DNA of 64,000 bases from Acidovorax radicis N35 (GTDB taxonomy: Bacteria > Pseudomonadota > Gammaproteobacteria > Burkholderiales > Burkholderiaceae_C), in NCBI RefSeq assembly GCF_000204195.1, contig NZ_AFBG01000021.1:620001-684000 (forward strand). Reading direction: 5' to 3'. The notes beneath the pieces are model-generated. The model saw only the letters and a list, made by a program, of their open reading frames with translations, was not told where the DNA came from and searched no databases. Position 1 is the stretch's first letter, and each line of letters starts with the position of its first letter. Shown one piece after another: positions 33,991 through 42,768 of this stretch. Both the position numbers and the translations under genes were made by a program.

Positions 33991-36009
33991 ATGGCGCCCA
34001 CCCTTGTCACCTTGCCCCGCGATGTTGTGTTGCGCAGTGGCCAGCGTGTTCCTTTTGACGCCGAACGCATCCGCGCAGCGCTGGCCAGTGCGGGCCAGGC
34101 CTCGGGCGAATATGGCGCCGAAGAAGCGGCGCTGCTCACCGCGCAGGTCACCAAGGTGCTGATCCACCGCTTCCAGGGCGAAGCCCCCACGGTGGAGCAA
34201 ATCCAGGACGTGGCCGAGCAGACGCTGATCGCCGCCAACCACCTGGCCACGGCGCGCGCCTACATCGTCTACCGCGAGCAGCACGCCACGCTGCGCGCGG
34301 ACAGGCAGACGCTGGTCGATGTGGAAAGCTCCATCAACGAATACCTCACGCGTGCCGACTGGCGCGTGAACGCCAACGCCAACCAGGGCTATTCGCTGGG
34401 CGGGCTGATCCTGAACGTGGCAGGGAAGGTCACGGCCAACTACTGGCTGTCGCACGTCTACACGCCCGAGATCGGCGAGGCGCACCGCAATGGCGATATC
34501 CACATCCACGACCTCGACATGCTCAGCGGCTACTGCGCAGGCTGGTCGCTGCGCACACTGCTGCACGAGGGGCTCAACGGCGTGCCGGGCAAGGTGGAGG
34601 CGGGGCCGCCCAAACACATGAGTTCCGCCGTGGGACAGATCGTGAACTTCCTGGGCACGCTGCAAAACGAGTGGGCGGGCGCGCAGGCGTTCTCGTCGTT
34701 CGACACCTACATGGCGCCGTTTGTGCGCATCGATGCCATGGACTACGCCGCCGTGCGCCAGTGCATCCAGGAGCTGGTCTACAACCTCAACGTGCCCTCG
34801 CGCTGGGGCACGCAGACGCCGTTCACCAACCTCACCTTCGACTGGACCTGCCCCGAAGACCTGTGCGAGCAGGTGCCTGTGATCGCAGGCCAGGAGATGC
34901 CGTTTTGCTATGGCGACCTGCAGGTGGAGATGGACCTCATCAACCGCGCCTACATCGACGTGATGACCACGGGCGACGCCAAGGGCCGGGTGTTCACCTT
35001 CCCCATCCCCACCTACAACATCACAAAGGACTTCCCCTGGGAGAGCGAGAACGCGCAGCTGCTGTTCGACATGACAGCCAAGTACGGTCTGCCGTACTTC
35101 CAGAACTTCATCAACTCCGAGCTGGAGCCGAACATGGTGCGCTCCATGTGCTGCCGCCTGCAGCTCGATTTGCGTGAATTGCTCAAGCGCGGCAACGGCC
35201 TGTTCGGCAGCGCCGAGCAGACGGGCAGCCTGGGCGTGGTCACCATCAACTGCGCGCGGCTGGGCTACCAGCATGCCGGCGATGAAGCGGGCTTGCTCGC
35301 CGCGCTCGACCGCCTGCTGGAACTGGGCCAACAAAGCCTGGAGACCAAGCGCAAGCTCATCCAGCGCCTGATGGACCAGGGCCTGTTCCCCTACACCAAG
35401 CGGTATCTCGGCACGCTGCGCAACCACTTCAGCACGCTGGGCGTGAACGGCATCAACGAGATGGTGCGCAACTTCACAGCGGACCAGCACGACATCACCA
35501 GCGAATGGGGCCATGCGTTTGCCGTGCGCCTGCTCGACCACGTGCGCGAGCGCATGACCGCCTTCCAGGAAGAAACCGGTCACCTCTACAACCTGGAGGC
35601 CACACCCGCCGAGGGCACCACCTACCGCTTCGCGAAGGAAGACAAAAAGCGCTGGCCCGCCATCCTGCAGGCCGGCACGGAGCAGCAGCCCTACTACACC
35701 AACTCCTCGCAGCTGCCCGTGGGCTTCACCGACGACCCGTTCGAGGCCCTGATGCGGCAGGAGGCGCTGCAATCCAAATACACCGGCGGCACCGTGCTGC
35801 ATCTGTACATGGGCGAGCGTTTGTCCAGCGGTGCGGCCTGCCGCGATCTGGTGCGGCGCGCGCTGACGCGCTTTCGCCTGCCCTACATCACCGTCACGCC
35901 CACGTTCTCGATCTGCCCCACCCACGGCTACCTGGCGGGCGAGCACCCGTTCTGCCCGCGCTGCGACGAAGAGCGGCTGGACGCCAAGCGGCGGCGTCTG
36001 GCCGCCTAG
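33991..36009 (+). CDS. nrdD: Anaerobic ribonucleoside-triphosphate reductase, catalytic part without glycyl-radical domain
   Basis: NrdD makes deoxynucleotides from NTPs without oxygen. The 672-residue product has an N-terminal ATP-cone (about 1-95) and the ten-stranded barrel with the MCCRLQLDL stretch. It ends in the zinc region (CPTHGYLAGEHPFCPRC) and a short basic tail. The normal C-terminal segment with the RVxGY glycyl radical is absent; it is encoded by the next gene (36108-36320). The start at 33991 is chosen because the earlier ATG at 33931 lies between the two NrdR boxes. Confidence 0.92.
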   Translation: MAPTLVTLPRDVVLRSGQRVPFDAERIRAALASAGQASGEYGAEEAALLTAQVTKVLIHRFQGEAPTVEQIQDVAEQTLIAANHLATARAYIVYREQHATLRADRQTLVDVESSINEYLTRADWRVNANANQGYSLGGLILNVAGKVTANYWLSHVYTPEIGEAHRNGDIHIHDLDMLSGYCAGWSLRTLLHEGLNGVPGKVEAGPPKHMSSAVGQIVNFLGTLQNEWAGAQAFSSFDTYMAPFVRIDAMDYAAVRQCIQELVYNLNVPSRWGTQTPFTNLTFDWTCPEDLCEQVPVIAGQEMPFCYGDLQVEMDLINRAYIDVMTTGDAKGRVFTFPIPTYNITKDFPWESENAQLLFDMTAKYGLPYFQNFINSELEPNMVRSMCCRLQLDLRELLKRGNGLFGSAEQTGSLGVVTINCARLGYQHAGDEAGLLAALDRLLELGQQSLETKRKLIQRLMDQGLFPYTKRYLGTLRNHFSTLGVNGINEMVRNFTADQHDITSEWGHAFAVRLLDHVRERMTAFQEETGHLYNLEATPAEGTTYRFAKEDKKRWPAILQAGTEQQPYYTNSSQLPVGFTDDPFEALMRQEALQSKYTGGTVLHLYMGERLSSGAACRDLVRRALTRFRLPYITVTPTFSICPTHGYLAGEHPFCPRCDEERLDAKRRRLAA

Positions 36010-36017
36010 ATTTTGAG

Positions 36018-36070
36018 CAAAAAGTGGCCCTGGCGCTTGATAGTCAAGCGCAAGCAGCTATCAAAAAAGA
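36018..36070 (+). repeat. Dispersed repeat, copy 6, between the two parts of NrdD
   Basis: It reads AAAGTGGCCCTGGCGCTTGA, loop, TCAAGCGC, AAGCAGCTATCAAAAAAG. It occupies most of the 98 bases separating nrdD from the gene for its detached glycyl-radical domain, so its arrival may have caused or followed the split. Confidence 0.9.
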
Positions 36071-36107
36071 AGCGAACCATTTCCTCCACCCCCGAAAGGA
36101 CCCCGGC

Positions 36108-36320
36108 ATGAGCCATTTCTCCGCCACCGAACACATCGCCATCTCCAGCGCCGCCGCCGTGCAGCTCACCGACGACGAGCGCCAGCCCTGCGAGGTCTGG
36201 ACCCGCGTCATGGGCTACCACCGCCCCGTGGCCAGCTTCAATACCGGCAAACAGGGCGAGCATGCCGAACGCCGCTTCTTCGCCGAAACGCACCGTGGCT
36301 CCAGCTGCAACGGCTGCTGA
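36108..36320 (+). CDS. Detached glycyl-radical domain of anaerobic ribonucleotide reductase
   Basis: The 70-residue protein starts MSHFSATEHI and contains CEVWTRVMGYHRPVASFN, the C-terminal glycyl-radical segment of class III reductases, with the radical glycine at residue 36 (RVMGY). It ends CNGC. It has its own ribosome site (AAAGGA seven bases before ATG) and lies 98 bases after nrdD, separated by a dispersed repeat. It overlaps nrdG by 59 bases. It should bind to NrdD in trans and be activated by NrdG. The domain is normally fused to NrdD; here it is a separate gene. Confidence 0.88.
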   Translation: MSHFSATEHIAISSAAAVQLTDDERQPCEVWTRVMGYHRPVASFNTGKQGEHAERRFFAETHRGSSCNGC

Positions 36321-36999
36321 GCCCGGTGCCGCCGCCCTGCGCCTGGGCGGCCTCACGCCGCTGACCACCATCGATTTCCCCGGCCGCCTCGCGGCCGTTT
36401 TCTATTGCCAGGGTTGCCCCTGGCGCTGCGGGTATTGCCACAACCCCGGGCTGCTCGACGCCGCCGCGCCCCCGGCGTTGCCGTGGGACCAGGCGCTGCA
36501 GTTTTTGCACAGCCGCCGGGGCCTGCTCGACGGCGTGGTGTTTTCGGGCGGCGAGCCGACGCTGCAGGCCGCGCTGCCCGCTGCGGTGGATGCCGTGCGC
36601 GCACTGGGCTTGCAGACCGCGCTGCACACCGGCGGCATGTACCCCGGGCGGCTGGCGGCACTGCTGCCGCGCCTTGACTGGGTGGGGCTGGACATCAAGG
36701 CCCTGCCGCAGCGCTACGACGCCATCACCGCCACCCCCGGCAGCGGCGCGCGCGCCTGGGCCGCGCTGGACGCCATGCTGGCCCATGGCATCGACCACGA
36801 ATGCCGCACTACCTGGCACGCGGGCCTGTTTGGTGTGGACGAATTGCTGGAACTGGCCCAGGCCCTGGCCGCGCGCGGGGTGCGGCATTGGGCGCTGCAG
36901 GAATGCCGCGTGCTCGGCGCCCCGGCCTGGGCGCTGGCGCCCACACACCAGCAGCAACTGGCCGCGCTGTTTTCCGGATTCACCTTGCGCCGGGTGTGA
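36262..36999 (+). CDS. nrdG: Anaerobic ribonucleotide reductase activase NrdG
   Basis: NrdG is a radical-SAM enzyme that forms the glycyl radical on NrdD. The 245-residue protein has the cluster-binding CxxxCxxC at 52-59 (CPWRCGYC) after TTIDFPGRLAAVFYCQG, and GVVFSGGEPTLQ. It is longer than enterobacterial NrdG (about 154) and matches the NrdG2/proteobacterial form. Its start overlaps the small glycyl-radical gene by 59 bases, so the three genes act as one operon. Confidence 0.92.
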   Translation: MPNAASSPKRTVAPAATAAEPGAAALRLGGLTPLTTIDFPGRLAAVFYCQGCPWRCGYCHNPGLLDAAAPPALPWDQALQFLHSRRGLLDGVVFSGGEPTLQAALPAAVDAVRALGLQTALHTGGMYPGRLAALLPRLDWVGLDIKALPQRYDAITATPGSGARAWAALDAMLAHGIDHECRTTWHAGLFGVDELLELAQALAARGVRHWALQECRVLGAPAWALAPTHQQQLAALFSGFTLRRV

Positions 37000-37165
37000 G
37001 CGTCGAGCGCAGATTTCCTGCGTTGCAAGGGCCTGCATGAAAGGAACCTGCAAATACTTCCGCTGTTGCACACGCTTTGATGCGCGTCAGAAGTGCTTTG
37101 CGCGGCCCGCGCGGATCATTCGCGCCACCACCGCACACCGGCACCACCTTGTCAGGAAATCCTCC

Positions 37166-38815
37166 ATGAACCCCCTCGGCCTCCAGCTGCTGCACGCGCT
37201 CAAAACCCACGGCGCGCGCGAGATCTTCGGCATCCCCGGTGATTTCATCCTGCCCTTCTTCGCGCAGATCGAGGAAAGCGGCATCCTGCCGCTGGTCACG
37301 CTCAGCCACGAACCCTCGCTGGGTTTTGCCGCCGATGCCGCCGCGCGCATGCACTGCGGGCTGGGCGTGGTGGCTGTCACCTACGGCGCGGGCGCGCTCA
37401 ACGTGGTCAATGCGGTGGCGGGGGCCTATGCCGAGCGCTCGCCGCTGGTGGTGCTGGCCGGCTGCCCCGGCGAGGTCGAGGCTCATTCCGGCCTGGTGCT
37501 GCACCACCAGGTGCGCCATGTCGATTCGCAGTGGCGCATCTTCCGCGAGATCACCTGCGACCAGGTGCGCCTGTCCGACCCCGCCACCGCGCCAGCCGAC
37601 CTTGCCCGCGTGCTGCGCAGCTGCCGCGAATACTCGCAGCCCGTGCTCATCGAGGTGCCGCGCGACATGACGCTGCACCCCATGGCCGAGGTGCCGGTGC
37701 TGCCCCCCAGCCCGTTCAACGCGGCCGCCGTGGCCGAATGCGCCGACGAATGGATGGCCCGCATCCAGGCGGCCCGGCGCCCCGTGCTGGTGGTGGACGT
37801 GGAGGTGCGCCGCTTTGGCCTGGAAGCCCGCGTGGCCGAACTCGCGCGCCGCCTGCAGCTGCCCGTGCTCACCACCTTCATGGGCCGGGGCCTGCTGGCC
37901 GAGGACGCGGGGCATGCCGGCGTGCCCTTCCACGGCACCTACCTGGGCGTGGCGGGCGCACCGGAGACCAGCGCGCTGCTGGACGACTCCGACCTGCCCG
38001 TGATGCTGGGCGCCATCCTGTCGGACAGCAACTTCGGCGTGAGCGCCCAGCGCATGGACTTCCGCCGCGCGCTGATCGCCGCGCACCGCGAGGCGCGCGT
38101 GGGCCACCACCTGTACCCGGACATCCCCCTGGCCGCGCTGGTGGAGGCGTTGCTGGCCCGTGCCCTGGAAGCAGGCGTTGCGATGGCACGCGCGCTGCCA
38201 CCCCCGCCCCTCTGCCCCGAAGGCCTGGTGGCCGACGATGCGCCCGTGTGTGCGGCCGACCTCTCCCGCGCGCTCAACGACCGCATCCGCACGCACGGCC
38301 CCATGAACATCGTCTCGGACATCGGCGACTGCCTGTTCGCCGCCATGGAGCTGCTGCCCACGCCGCTGGTGGCGCCGGGCTACTACGCGTCCATGGGGTT
38401 CGGGGTGCCGGCCGGCATTGGCGCCCAGGTGGCCACGGGCCAGCGCAGCCTGATCCTGGTGGGCGACGGCGCCTTCCAGATGACGGGTTGGGAGCTGGGC
38501 AATTGCCCGCGCCTGGGGCTGGACCCCATCGCCATCGTGCTCAACAACCAGACCTGGGAGATGATCCGCGCGTTCCAGACCACGTCGCGCTGCGCCGCGC
38601 TCGGCGACTGGCACCTGGCCGATGCCGCCGACGCGCTGGGCGGGCGCGGCCACCGGGTGCACACGCGCGCCCAGTTCAAGGCGGCGCTCGATGCCGCGTT
38701 TTCCGAACGCGGGCGCTTCCAGCTCATTGAACTGATGGTGCCGCCGGGTGACAGCACGCCCACGCTGCGGCGGTTTTCTGACGGCATCCGGGCCCTGCGG
38801 ACACGGGCATCCTAG
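37166..38815 (+). CDS. Thiamine-diphosphate-dependent indolepyruvate/phenylpyruvate decarboxylase
   Basis: The 549-residue enzyme has the three-domain TPP decarboxylase plan. The N-terminal pyrimidine domain has FGIPGDFILPFF and LSHEPSLGFAADAAAR, the central domain is about 190-330, and the C-terminal binding motif is GDGAFQMTGWELGN...LNNQ. The pattern matches the IpdC/PpdC group of alpha- and betaproteobacteria, which turns indole-3-pyruvate or phenylpyruvate into the aldehyde, a step to indole-3-acetate or phenylacetate. The exact substrate is not certain. It is downstream of nrdG with a 166-bp gap; a common transcript is not proven. Confidence 0.85.
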   Translation: MNPLGLQLLHALKTHGAREIFGIPGDFILPFFAQIEESGILPLVTLSHEPSLGFAADAAARMHCGLGVVAVTYGAGALNVVNAVAGAYAERSPLVVLAGCPGEVEAHSGLVLHHQVRHVDSQWRIFREITCDQVRLSDPATAPADLARVLRSCREYSQPVLIEVPRDMTLHPMAEVPVLPPSPFNAAAVAECADEWMARIQAARRPVLVVDVEVRRFGLEARVAELARRLQLPVLTTFMGRGLLAEDAGHAGVPFHGTYLGVAGAPETSALLDDSDLPVMLGAILSDSNFGVSAQRMDFRRALIAAHREARVGHHLYPDIPLAALVEALLARALEAGVAMARALPPPPLCPEGLVADDAPVCAADLSRALNDRIRTHGPMNIVSDIGDCLFAAMELLPTPLVAPGYYASMGFGVPAGIGAQVATGQRSLILVGDGAFQMTGWELGNCPRLGLDPIAIVLNNQTWEMIRAFQTTSRCAALGDWHLADAADALGGRGHRVHTRAQFKAALDAAFSERGRFQLIELMVPPGDSTPTLRRFSDGIRALRTRAS

Positions 38816-38834
38816 TCATTGCGAGAAGCAAAAA

Positions 38835-38891
38835 TATCTATTCATAAATGTGCTTTTTTATAGGGGTTTGTGTGATTTTTATCTATTCATA
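38835..38891 (+). promoter_or_regulatory. Direct-repeat operator before the HipA-like gene
   Basis: TATCTATTCATA occurs at 38835-38846 and again at 38880-38891, 45 bases apart in the same orientation, inside an AT-rich 85-bp gap. The second copy is nine bases before the start codon and overlaps the ribosome-binding area. It is a likely self-operator for the helix-turn-helix at the N terminus of the downstream protein. Confidence 0.6.
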
Positions 38892-38900
38892 TAATCATGC

Positions 38901-40253
38901 ATGAATCGCCCGACGCCCCACGCTGAAAACCTTTTGGCCGTCTTGCGCCGCCATGGCGGCGTGGCAACGAGTGCTGCCCTGGTGGCCGACCTGGGCGTCA
39001 GCCAGCCCACGGTGTCGCGGGCCCTCATGCCGCTGGTACGCACGGGCCAGGTCCGCAAGGTGGGCGCGGCGCGATCGCAGCGCTATCTGCTGCCGCGCTC
39101 GGTGGCGGGCGTGGGCGACGACATCCCCATCATGCGGGTGAATACCGCCGGGGTCCCCGCCCCCTTTGGCCGCATGGTGCCCCTGCCGGGTGGTGCGTTC
39201 TGGGTGGACGAAGAAGACGGTGTGAGCGAGCGCCACGACAGCCTGCCCTGGTTTCTGGCCGACATGCGGCCCCAGGGCTTCATGGGCCGCAACTTTGCGC
39301 AGCTGCACCCGGATCTGCAGTTGCCTGTGGATCCGCGCCACTGGTCCGACGACGATGTGCTGCGCGCCCTGGCGCTGCGCGGCGAGGACCTGCCAGGCAA
39401 CCTGCTCGTGGGCAATGCGTCGCTGGAGCGATTTCACACCCTGGGCCAACGCCTGGTGCGCGCCACCTCGGCGGACGACTATCCCCAGCTCGCCCGCAGC
39501 GCGCTGCAAGGGCAGCTACCGGGCTCTTCGGCCGGCGGTGAGCAGCCCAAGTTCTGCTGCGTCACGCAGGGGCGCAGCGTGATCGTGAAATTCTCCAGCA
39601 GCGGGGACAGCCCGGCCGACCAGCGCACGCGCGACCTGCTGCTGTGCGAACACCTGGCCCTCAAGGTGCTGGGCCAGGCCGGCCTGCCCGCCGCAAACAC
39701 GGCGGTCTTTGTGCGCGAGGGCCGGGTCTTTCTTGAATCCGAACGTTTTGACCGGTGCTCACCGTGGGTGGGCAGGCTGCATGGCCCGCCGCCCGGACGC
39801 ATCGGCATGGTGTCGCTGATGGTCTACGACGCACAGTACGTGGGCGAGATGGACCACTGGGCCGCCACTGCACTGCGCATGCAGGCACGCGGCCTGCTGA
39901 CCCCTGAGGATGCGCGTGCCTTGCGCCTGCTCGAGGCCTACGGCGTGCTGATTGGCAATACCGACCGGCACTACGGCAACATCTCCCTGGTGCTGGTCGA
40001 GGACGACTGGCGCCTGTCACCCGCCTACGACGTGCTGCCCATGTTGTACATGCCCATCGCGGGCGAGCTGGTGCCACAGGACCTGGCCCTGGAGAAAAAA
40101 GTGCCCACGGCGGCCACGCTCGATGTGTGGCCCGAGGCCCAGGCGCTGGCACTGGCGTTCTGGCGTGAAGCGTCCCTGGACGGGCGGATTTCGGAAGGCT
40201 TCAGGAACATCGCGCGCGCGCACGCCCACACCCTGCAGGCCCCGCGCGGGTAA
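38901..40253 (+). CDS. HipA-like serine/threonine kinase with N-terminal DNA-binding domain (HipH/YjjJ type)
   Basis: The 450-residue protein has a winged helix-turn-helix (about 8-65, TSAALVADLGVSQPTVSRALMPLVR), then the HipA kinase fold: GSSAGGEQPKF as nucleotide loop, ALKVLGQAGL, the catalytic NTDRHYGN (about 352-359), and LSPAYDVLP as metal motif. Free-standing HipA proteins with their own DNA-binding head correspond to E. coli YjjJ (HipH). No hipB antitoxin gene is beside it, so the N-terminal domain may give both DNA binding and self-restraint; this is inference. Confidence 0.87.
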   Translation: MNRPTPHAENLLAVLRRHGGVATSAALVADLGVSQPTVSRALMPLVRTGQVRKVGAARSQRYLLPRSVAGVGDDIPIMRVNTAGVPAPFGRMVPLPGGAFWVDEEDGVSERHDSLPWFLADMRPQGFMGRNFAQLHPDLQLPVDPRHWSDDDVLRALALRGEDLPGNLLVGNASLERFHTLGQRLVRATSADDYPQLARSALQGQLPGSSAGGEQPKFCCVTQGRSVIVKFSSSGDSPADQRTRDLLLCEHLALKVLGQAGLPAANTAVFVREGRVFLESERFDRCSPWVGRLHGPPPGRIGMVSLMVYDAQYVGEMDHWAATALRMQARGLLTPEDARALRLLEAYGVLIGNTDRHYGNISLVLVEDDWRLSPAYDVLPMLYMPIAGELVPQDLALEKKVPTAATLDVWPEAQALALAFWREASLDGRISEGFRNIARAHAHTLQAPRG

Positions 40254-40265
40254 GGCTGGCCGTGC

Positions 40266-42161
40266 TCAGCCTGCGCCCACCACCCGCAGCACCTCCGTGC
40301 CATAGGCCTCGAGCTTTTTCGCCCCCATCCCGCTGATGCCCTGCAGGTCGTCCAGCGTGGTCGGGTTGCGCTCGGCAATCGCTGCCAGCGTGGCGTCGTG
40401 AAAGATCACGTAGGCGGGCAGGTTGTGCTCGCGCGCCACTTCGGCGCGCCAGGACTTGAGGTTGATGAAGCGCACCTGCGCATCTGGGCCCAGGTTGGCC
40501 GCGGCGGCCGGGGGGGCGCTGCCCTTGCGCGTGCGCTTGGCCGGTGCGGACGACACCGATTCGCGCAGCTGCACCGGCACCTCGCCCTTGAGCACGGCGC
40601 GCGAGCCCTCGGTGAGGCACAGGGTGTCAAAGCTGTGGCCGCTGTCCAGCATCACCTTCTGCAGGCCCAGCGCGCCCGTGGCGATCAGCTGGCGCAGCAC
40701 GCCGCGCAGCTGGGGCTCGGTCAGGTCGGCGCCAATGCCGAAGGTGGAGATTTTTTCGTGCCCGAACTGCGCGACCTTCTCGGTCTTCTTGCCGCGCAGG
40801 ATGTCCATGATGTGCCCGGTGCCAAAGCTGATGCCGCTGGCCTGGTTCACGCGGTAGATGGTGGACAGCAGTTTGCGCGCCGCGTCGGTGGCGTCCCAGA
40901 TCGCGGGCGGTGTCAGGCAGTTGTCGCAGTTGCCGCAGGGCGTGGACTGCTCGCCGAAGTAGGCCAGCAGCCGCACGCGGCGGCAGTCGGTGGCCTCGGC
41001 CAGCGCCAGCAGCGCGTCGAGCTTGCCGCGCAGCGCCTGCTTGAACTCCTCGCCTGCCGGGCTCTCGTCGATCATGCGGCGCTGGTTGACCACGTCGTTC
41101 AGGCCGTAGGCCATCCATGCATCGGCGTTCAGCCCGTCGCGGCCTGCGCGCCCGGTCTCCTGGTAGTAGCCCTCGATATTCTTGGGCATGTCCACGTGCG
41201 CCACAAAACGCACGTCGGGCTTGTCGATGCCCATGCCGAACGCGATGGTGGCGACCATCACGATGCCCTCTTCGCGCAGGAAGCGGTCCTGGTTCTTCTG
41301 GCGCACTTTGGTGTCCAGCCCCGCGTGGTAGGGCAGGGCGGTCAGGCCCGCGTCGCACAGCGTGGCGGCCAGCTCTTCCACGCGCTTGCGCGACTGGCAA
41401 TACACCACGCCCGCCTCGCCCACGTGCTCGCGCTCGATGAAGCGCAGCAGCTGTGTGGTGACGTCCTTCTTTTCCTCGATGCGGTAGCGGATGTTGGGCC
41501 GGTCGAAGCTGCTGATGAACAGCCGCGCGTCTTCGAGTTGCAACCGCTCGATGATGTCGGCGCGTGTAAGGTCGTCGGCCGTGGCCGTGAGCGCGATGCG
41601 CGGCACGCCCGAATAGCGCTCGTGCAGCACCGTGAGCGCGCGGTACTCGGGGCGAAAGTCGTGGCCCCACTGGCTCACGCAGTGCGCTTCGTCGATGGCA
41701 AACAGCGAGAGGTGTCCGCCCTGGTACAGGCTGTCGAGCAGGCCCAGGAAACGTGGCGTGTTCAGCCGCTCGGGCGCCGCATACAGCAACGTGATGTCGC
41801 CGGTCTGCAGGCGCAGCTCCACATCCTGCGCCTCGTCAAAACTCAGCGTGGAGTTCAAAAAGGCGGCATCCACCCCTGCCTCGTGCAGCGCGCCCACCTG
41901 GTCGTGCATCAGCGCGATCAGCGGCGAGATCACGATGGTCACCCCGCGCCCCTGCTGTTGGCGCACGATGGCCGGCACCTGGTAGCACAGCGACTTGCCG
42001 CCACCCGTGGGCATCAACACCAGCGCGTCGCTGCCGCCGATCACATGCTCGACGATGTCCTGCTGGGGGCCGCGAAACTGCTCGTAGCCAAAAACGTCGT
42101 GCAGGACGGTGTGGGCGGGGGAGTGGGCGAGAGGCAGCGCGGGAGAAGGAAGAGAAGACAA
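40266..42161 (-). CDS. recQ: ATP-dependent DNA helicase RecQ
   Basis: RecQ unwinds DNA 3' to 5' in recombination and fork repair. The 631-residue protein has Walker A PTGGGKS (about 51-57), the DEAH box ([18 protein letters not shown]), motif [12 protein letters not shown], a zinc region with [10 protein letters not shown] and CGNCDNC, a winged helix (RQC), and the C-terminal HRDC domain (about 545-625). The order and length are typical. It ends 13 bases from the HipA-like stop (converging). A dispersed repeat lies upstream of its start. Confidence 0.96.
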   Translation of the reverse strand: MSSLPSPALPLAHSPAHTVLHDVFGYEQFRGPQQDIVEHVIGGSDALVLMPTGGGKSLCYQVPAIVRQQQGRGVTIVISPLIALMHDQVGALHEAGVDAAFLNSTLSFDEAQDVELRLQTGDITLLYAAPERLNTPRFLGLLDSLYQGGHLSLFAIDEAHCVSQWGHDFRPEYRALTVLHERYSGVPRIALTATADDLTRADIIERLQLEDARLFISSFDRPNIRYRIEEKKDVTTQLLRFIEREHVGEAGVVYCQSRKRVEELAATLCDAGLTALPYHAGLDTKVRQKNQDRFLREEGIVMVATIAFGMGIDKPDVRFVAHVDMPKNIEGYYQETGRAGRDGLNADAWMAYGLNDVVNQRRMIDESPAGEEFKQALRGKLDALLALAEATDCRRVRLLAYFGEQSTPCGNCDNCLTPPAIWDATDAARKLLSTIYRVNQASGISFGTGHIMDILRGKKTEKVAQFGHEKISTFGIGADLTEPQLRGVLRQLIATGALGLQKVMLDSGHSFDTLCLTEGSRAVLKGEVPVQLRESVSSAPAKRTRKGSAPPAAAANLGPDAQVRFINLKSWRAEVAREHNLPAYVIFHDATLAAIAERNPTTLDDLQGISGMGAKKLEAYGTEVLRVVGAG

Positions 42162-42170
42162 GCGGATACT

Positions 42171-42224
42171 CTGAATTTAATAGCTGCTTGCGCTTGCCTA
42201 TCAAGCGCTGGGGGCCAATTTGAC
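42171..42224 (-). repeat. Dispersed repeat, copy 7
   Basis: On the minus strand it reads AATTGGCCCCCAGCGCTTG, loop, CAAGCGC, AAGCAGCTATTAAATT. It lies 10 bases upstream of the recQ start codon, in the recQ leader region. Confidence 0.88.
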
Positions 42225-42369
42225 CAATATTTTTGCAGCGGATGTGCCCGCTGGCGAAGGGGCCTATTGTGCGTCGGGCGCTGTGGCGCACGCAGCTTTC
42301 CGCACCTTACGCTCGCTTGCTCCACGCATACAGGTGACTTTGGCCGCTACCGTGGGGGGTGTGTATGGC

Positions 42370-42419
42370 GATACTTCCCATTTTTTTGTAACTTGATTTG
42401 TTAAAAAAAGGGAAGTATC
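42370..42419 (+). promoter_or_regulatory. Large inverted repeat upstream of higB
   Basis: GATACTTCCC (42370-42379) and GGGAAGTATC (42410-42419) are perfect inverted arms. The adjoining T and A runs extend the pairing, for about 50 bp in total. It is the expected place for autoregulation by the HigA-like antitoxin. The local sequence is much more AT rich than its surroundings. Confidence 0.62.
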
Positions 42420-42425
42420 ATTTCG

Positions 42426-42447
42426 CATGACTGAGGGAACAGTCATG
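42426..42447 (+). promoter_or_regulatory. Hairpin enclosing the higB ribosome site
   Basis: CATGACTG AGGGAA CAGTCATG is a perfect 8-bp stem whose loop AGGGAA holds the only Shine-Dalgarno-like stretch before the higB ATG at 42455. It could serve as a second operator in DNA or as a translation switch in RNA. Confidence 0.5.
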
Positions 42448-42454
42448 ACCCATC

Positions 42455-42739
42455 ATGCAACTACTTGGTCTCATCAAGCTCGACGAATTCAAACTCAAAC
42501 ACGCTGACGCACGTGGGCCGCTTGACGCTTGGCGCATTGAAGCTGAACGCAGTCAATGGACAGGTCCGCAGGACATTAAGAATCGATATCCCAGTGCCAG
42601 CTTTCTGGCAGACAACAAGGTGATTTTCAACATCAAAGGGAATGCTTACCGACTAGTCATAAAGGCAAAGTACCAAAACGGCTTGGTCTTGATTGAGTGG
42701 GTTGGCACACATGCCGAGTACGACAAGGTGGAGTTTTGA
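42455..42739 (+). CDS. higB: HigB-family toxin (mRNA interferase)
   Basis: HigB toxins cleave mRNA at the ribosome. The 94-residue protein has the family pattern: WTGPQDIKNRYPSASF, NKVIFNIKGNAYRLV, LIEWVGTHAEYDKV. The gene order toxin then antitoxin is typical of hig loci. It lies 29 bases before the antitoxin-like gene. The locus is less GC rich than the neighbouring chromosome, suggesting transfer. Confidence 0.9.
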   Translation: MQLLGLIKLDEFKLKHADARGPLDAWRIEAERSQWTGPQDIKNRYPSASFLADNKVIFNIKGNAYRLVIKAKYQNGLVLIEWVGTHAEYDKVEF

Positions 42740-42768
42740 GTTGGACTCGGTAAATGAAAGGAACGGAT

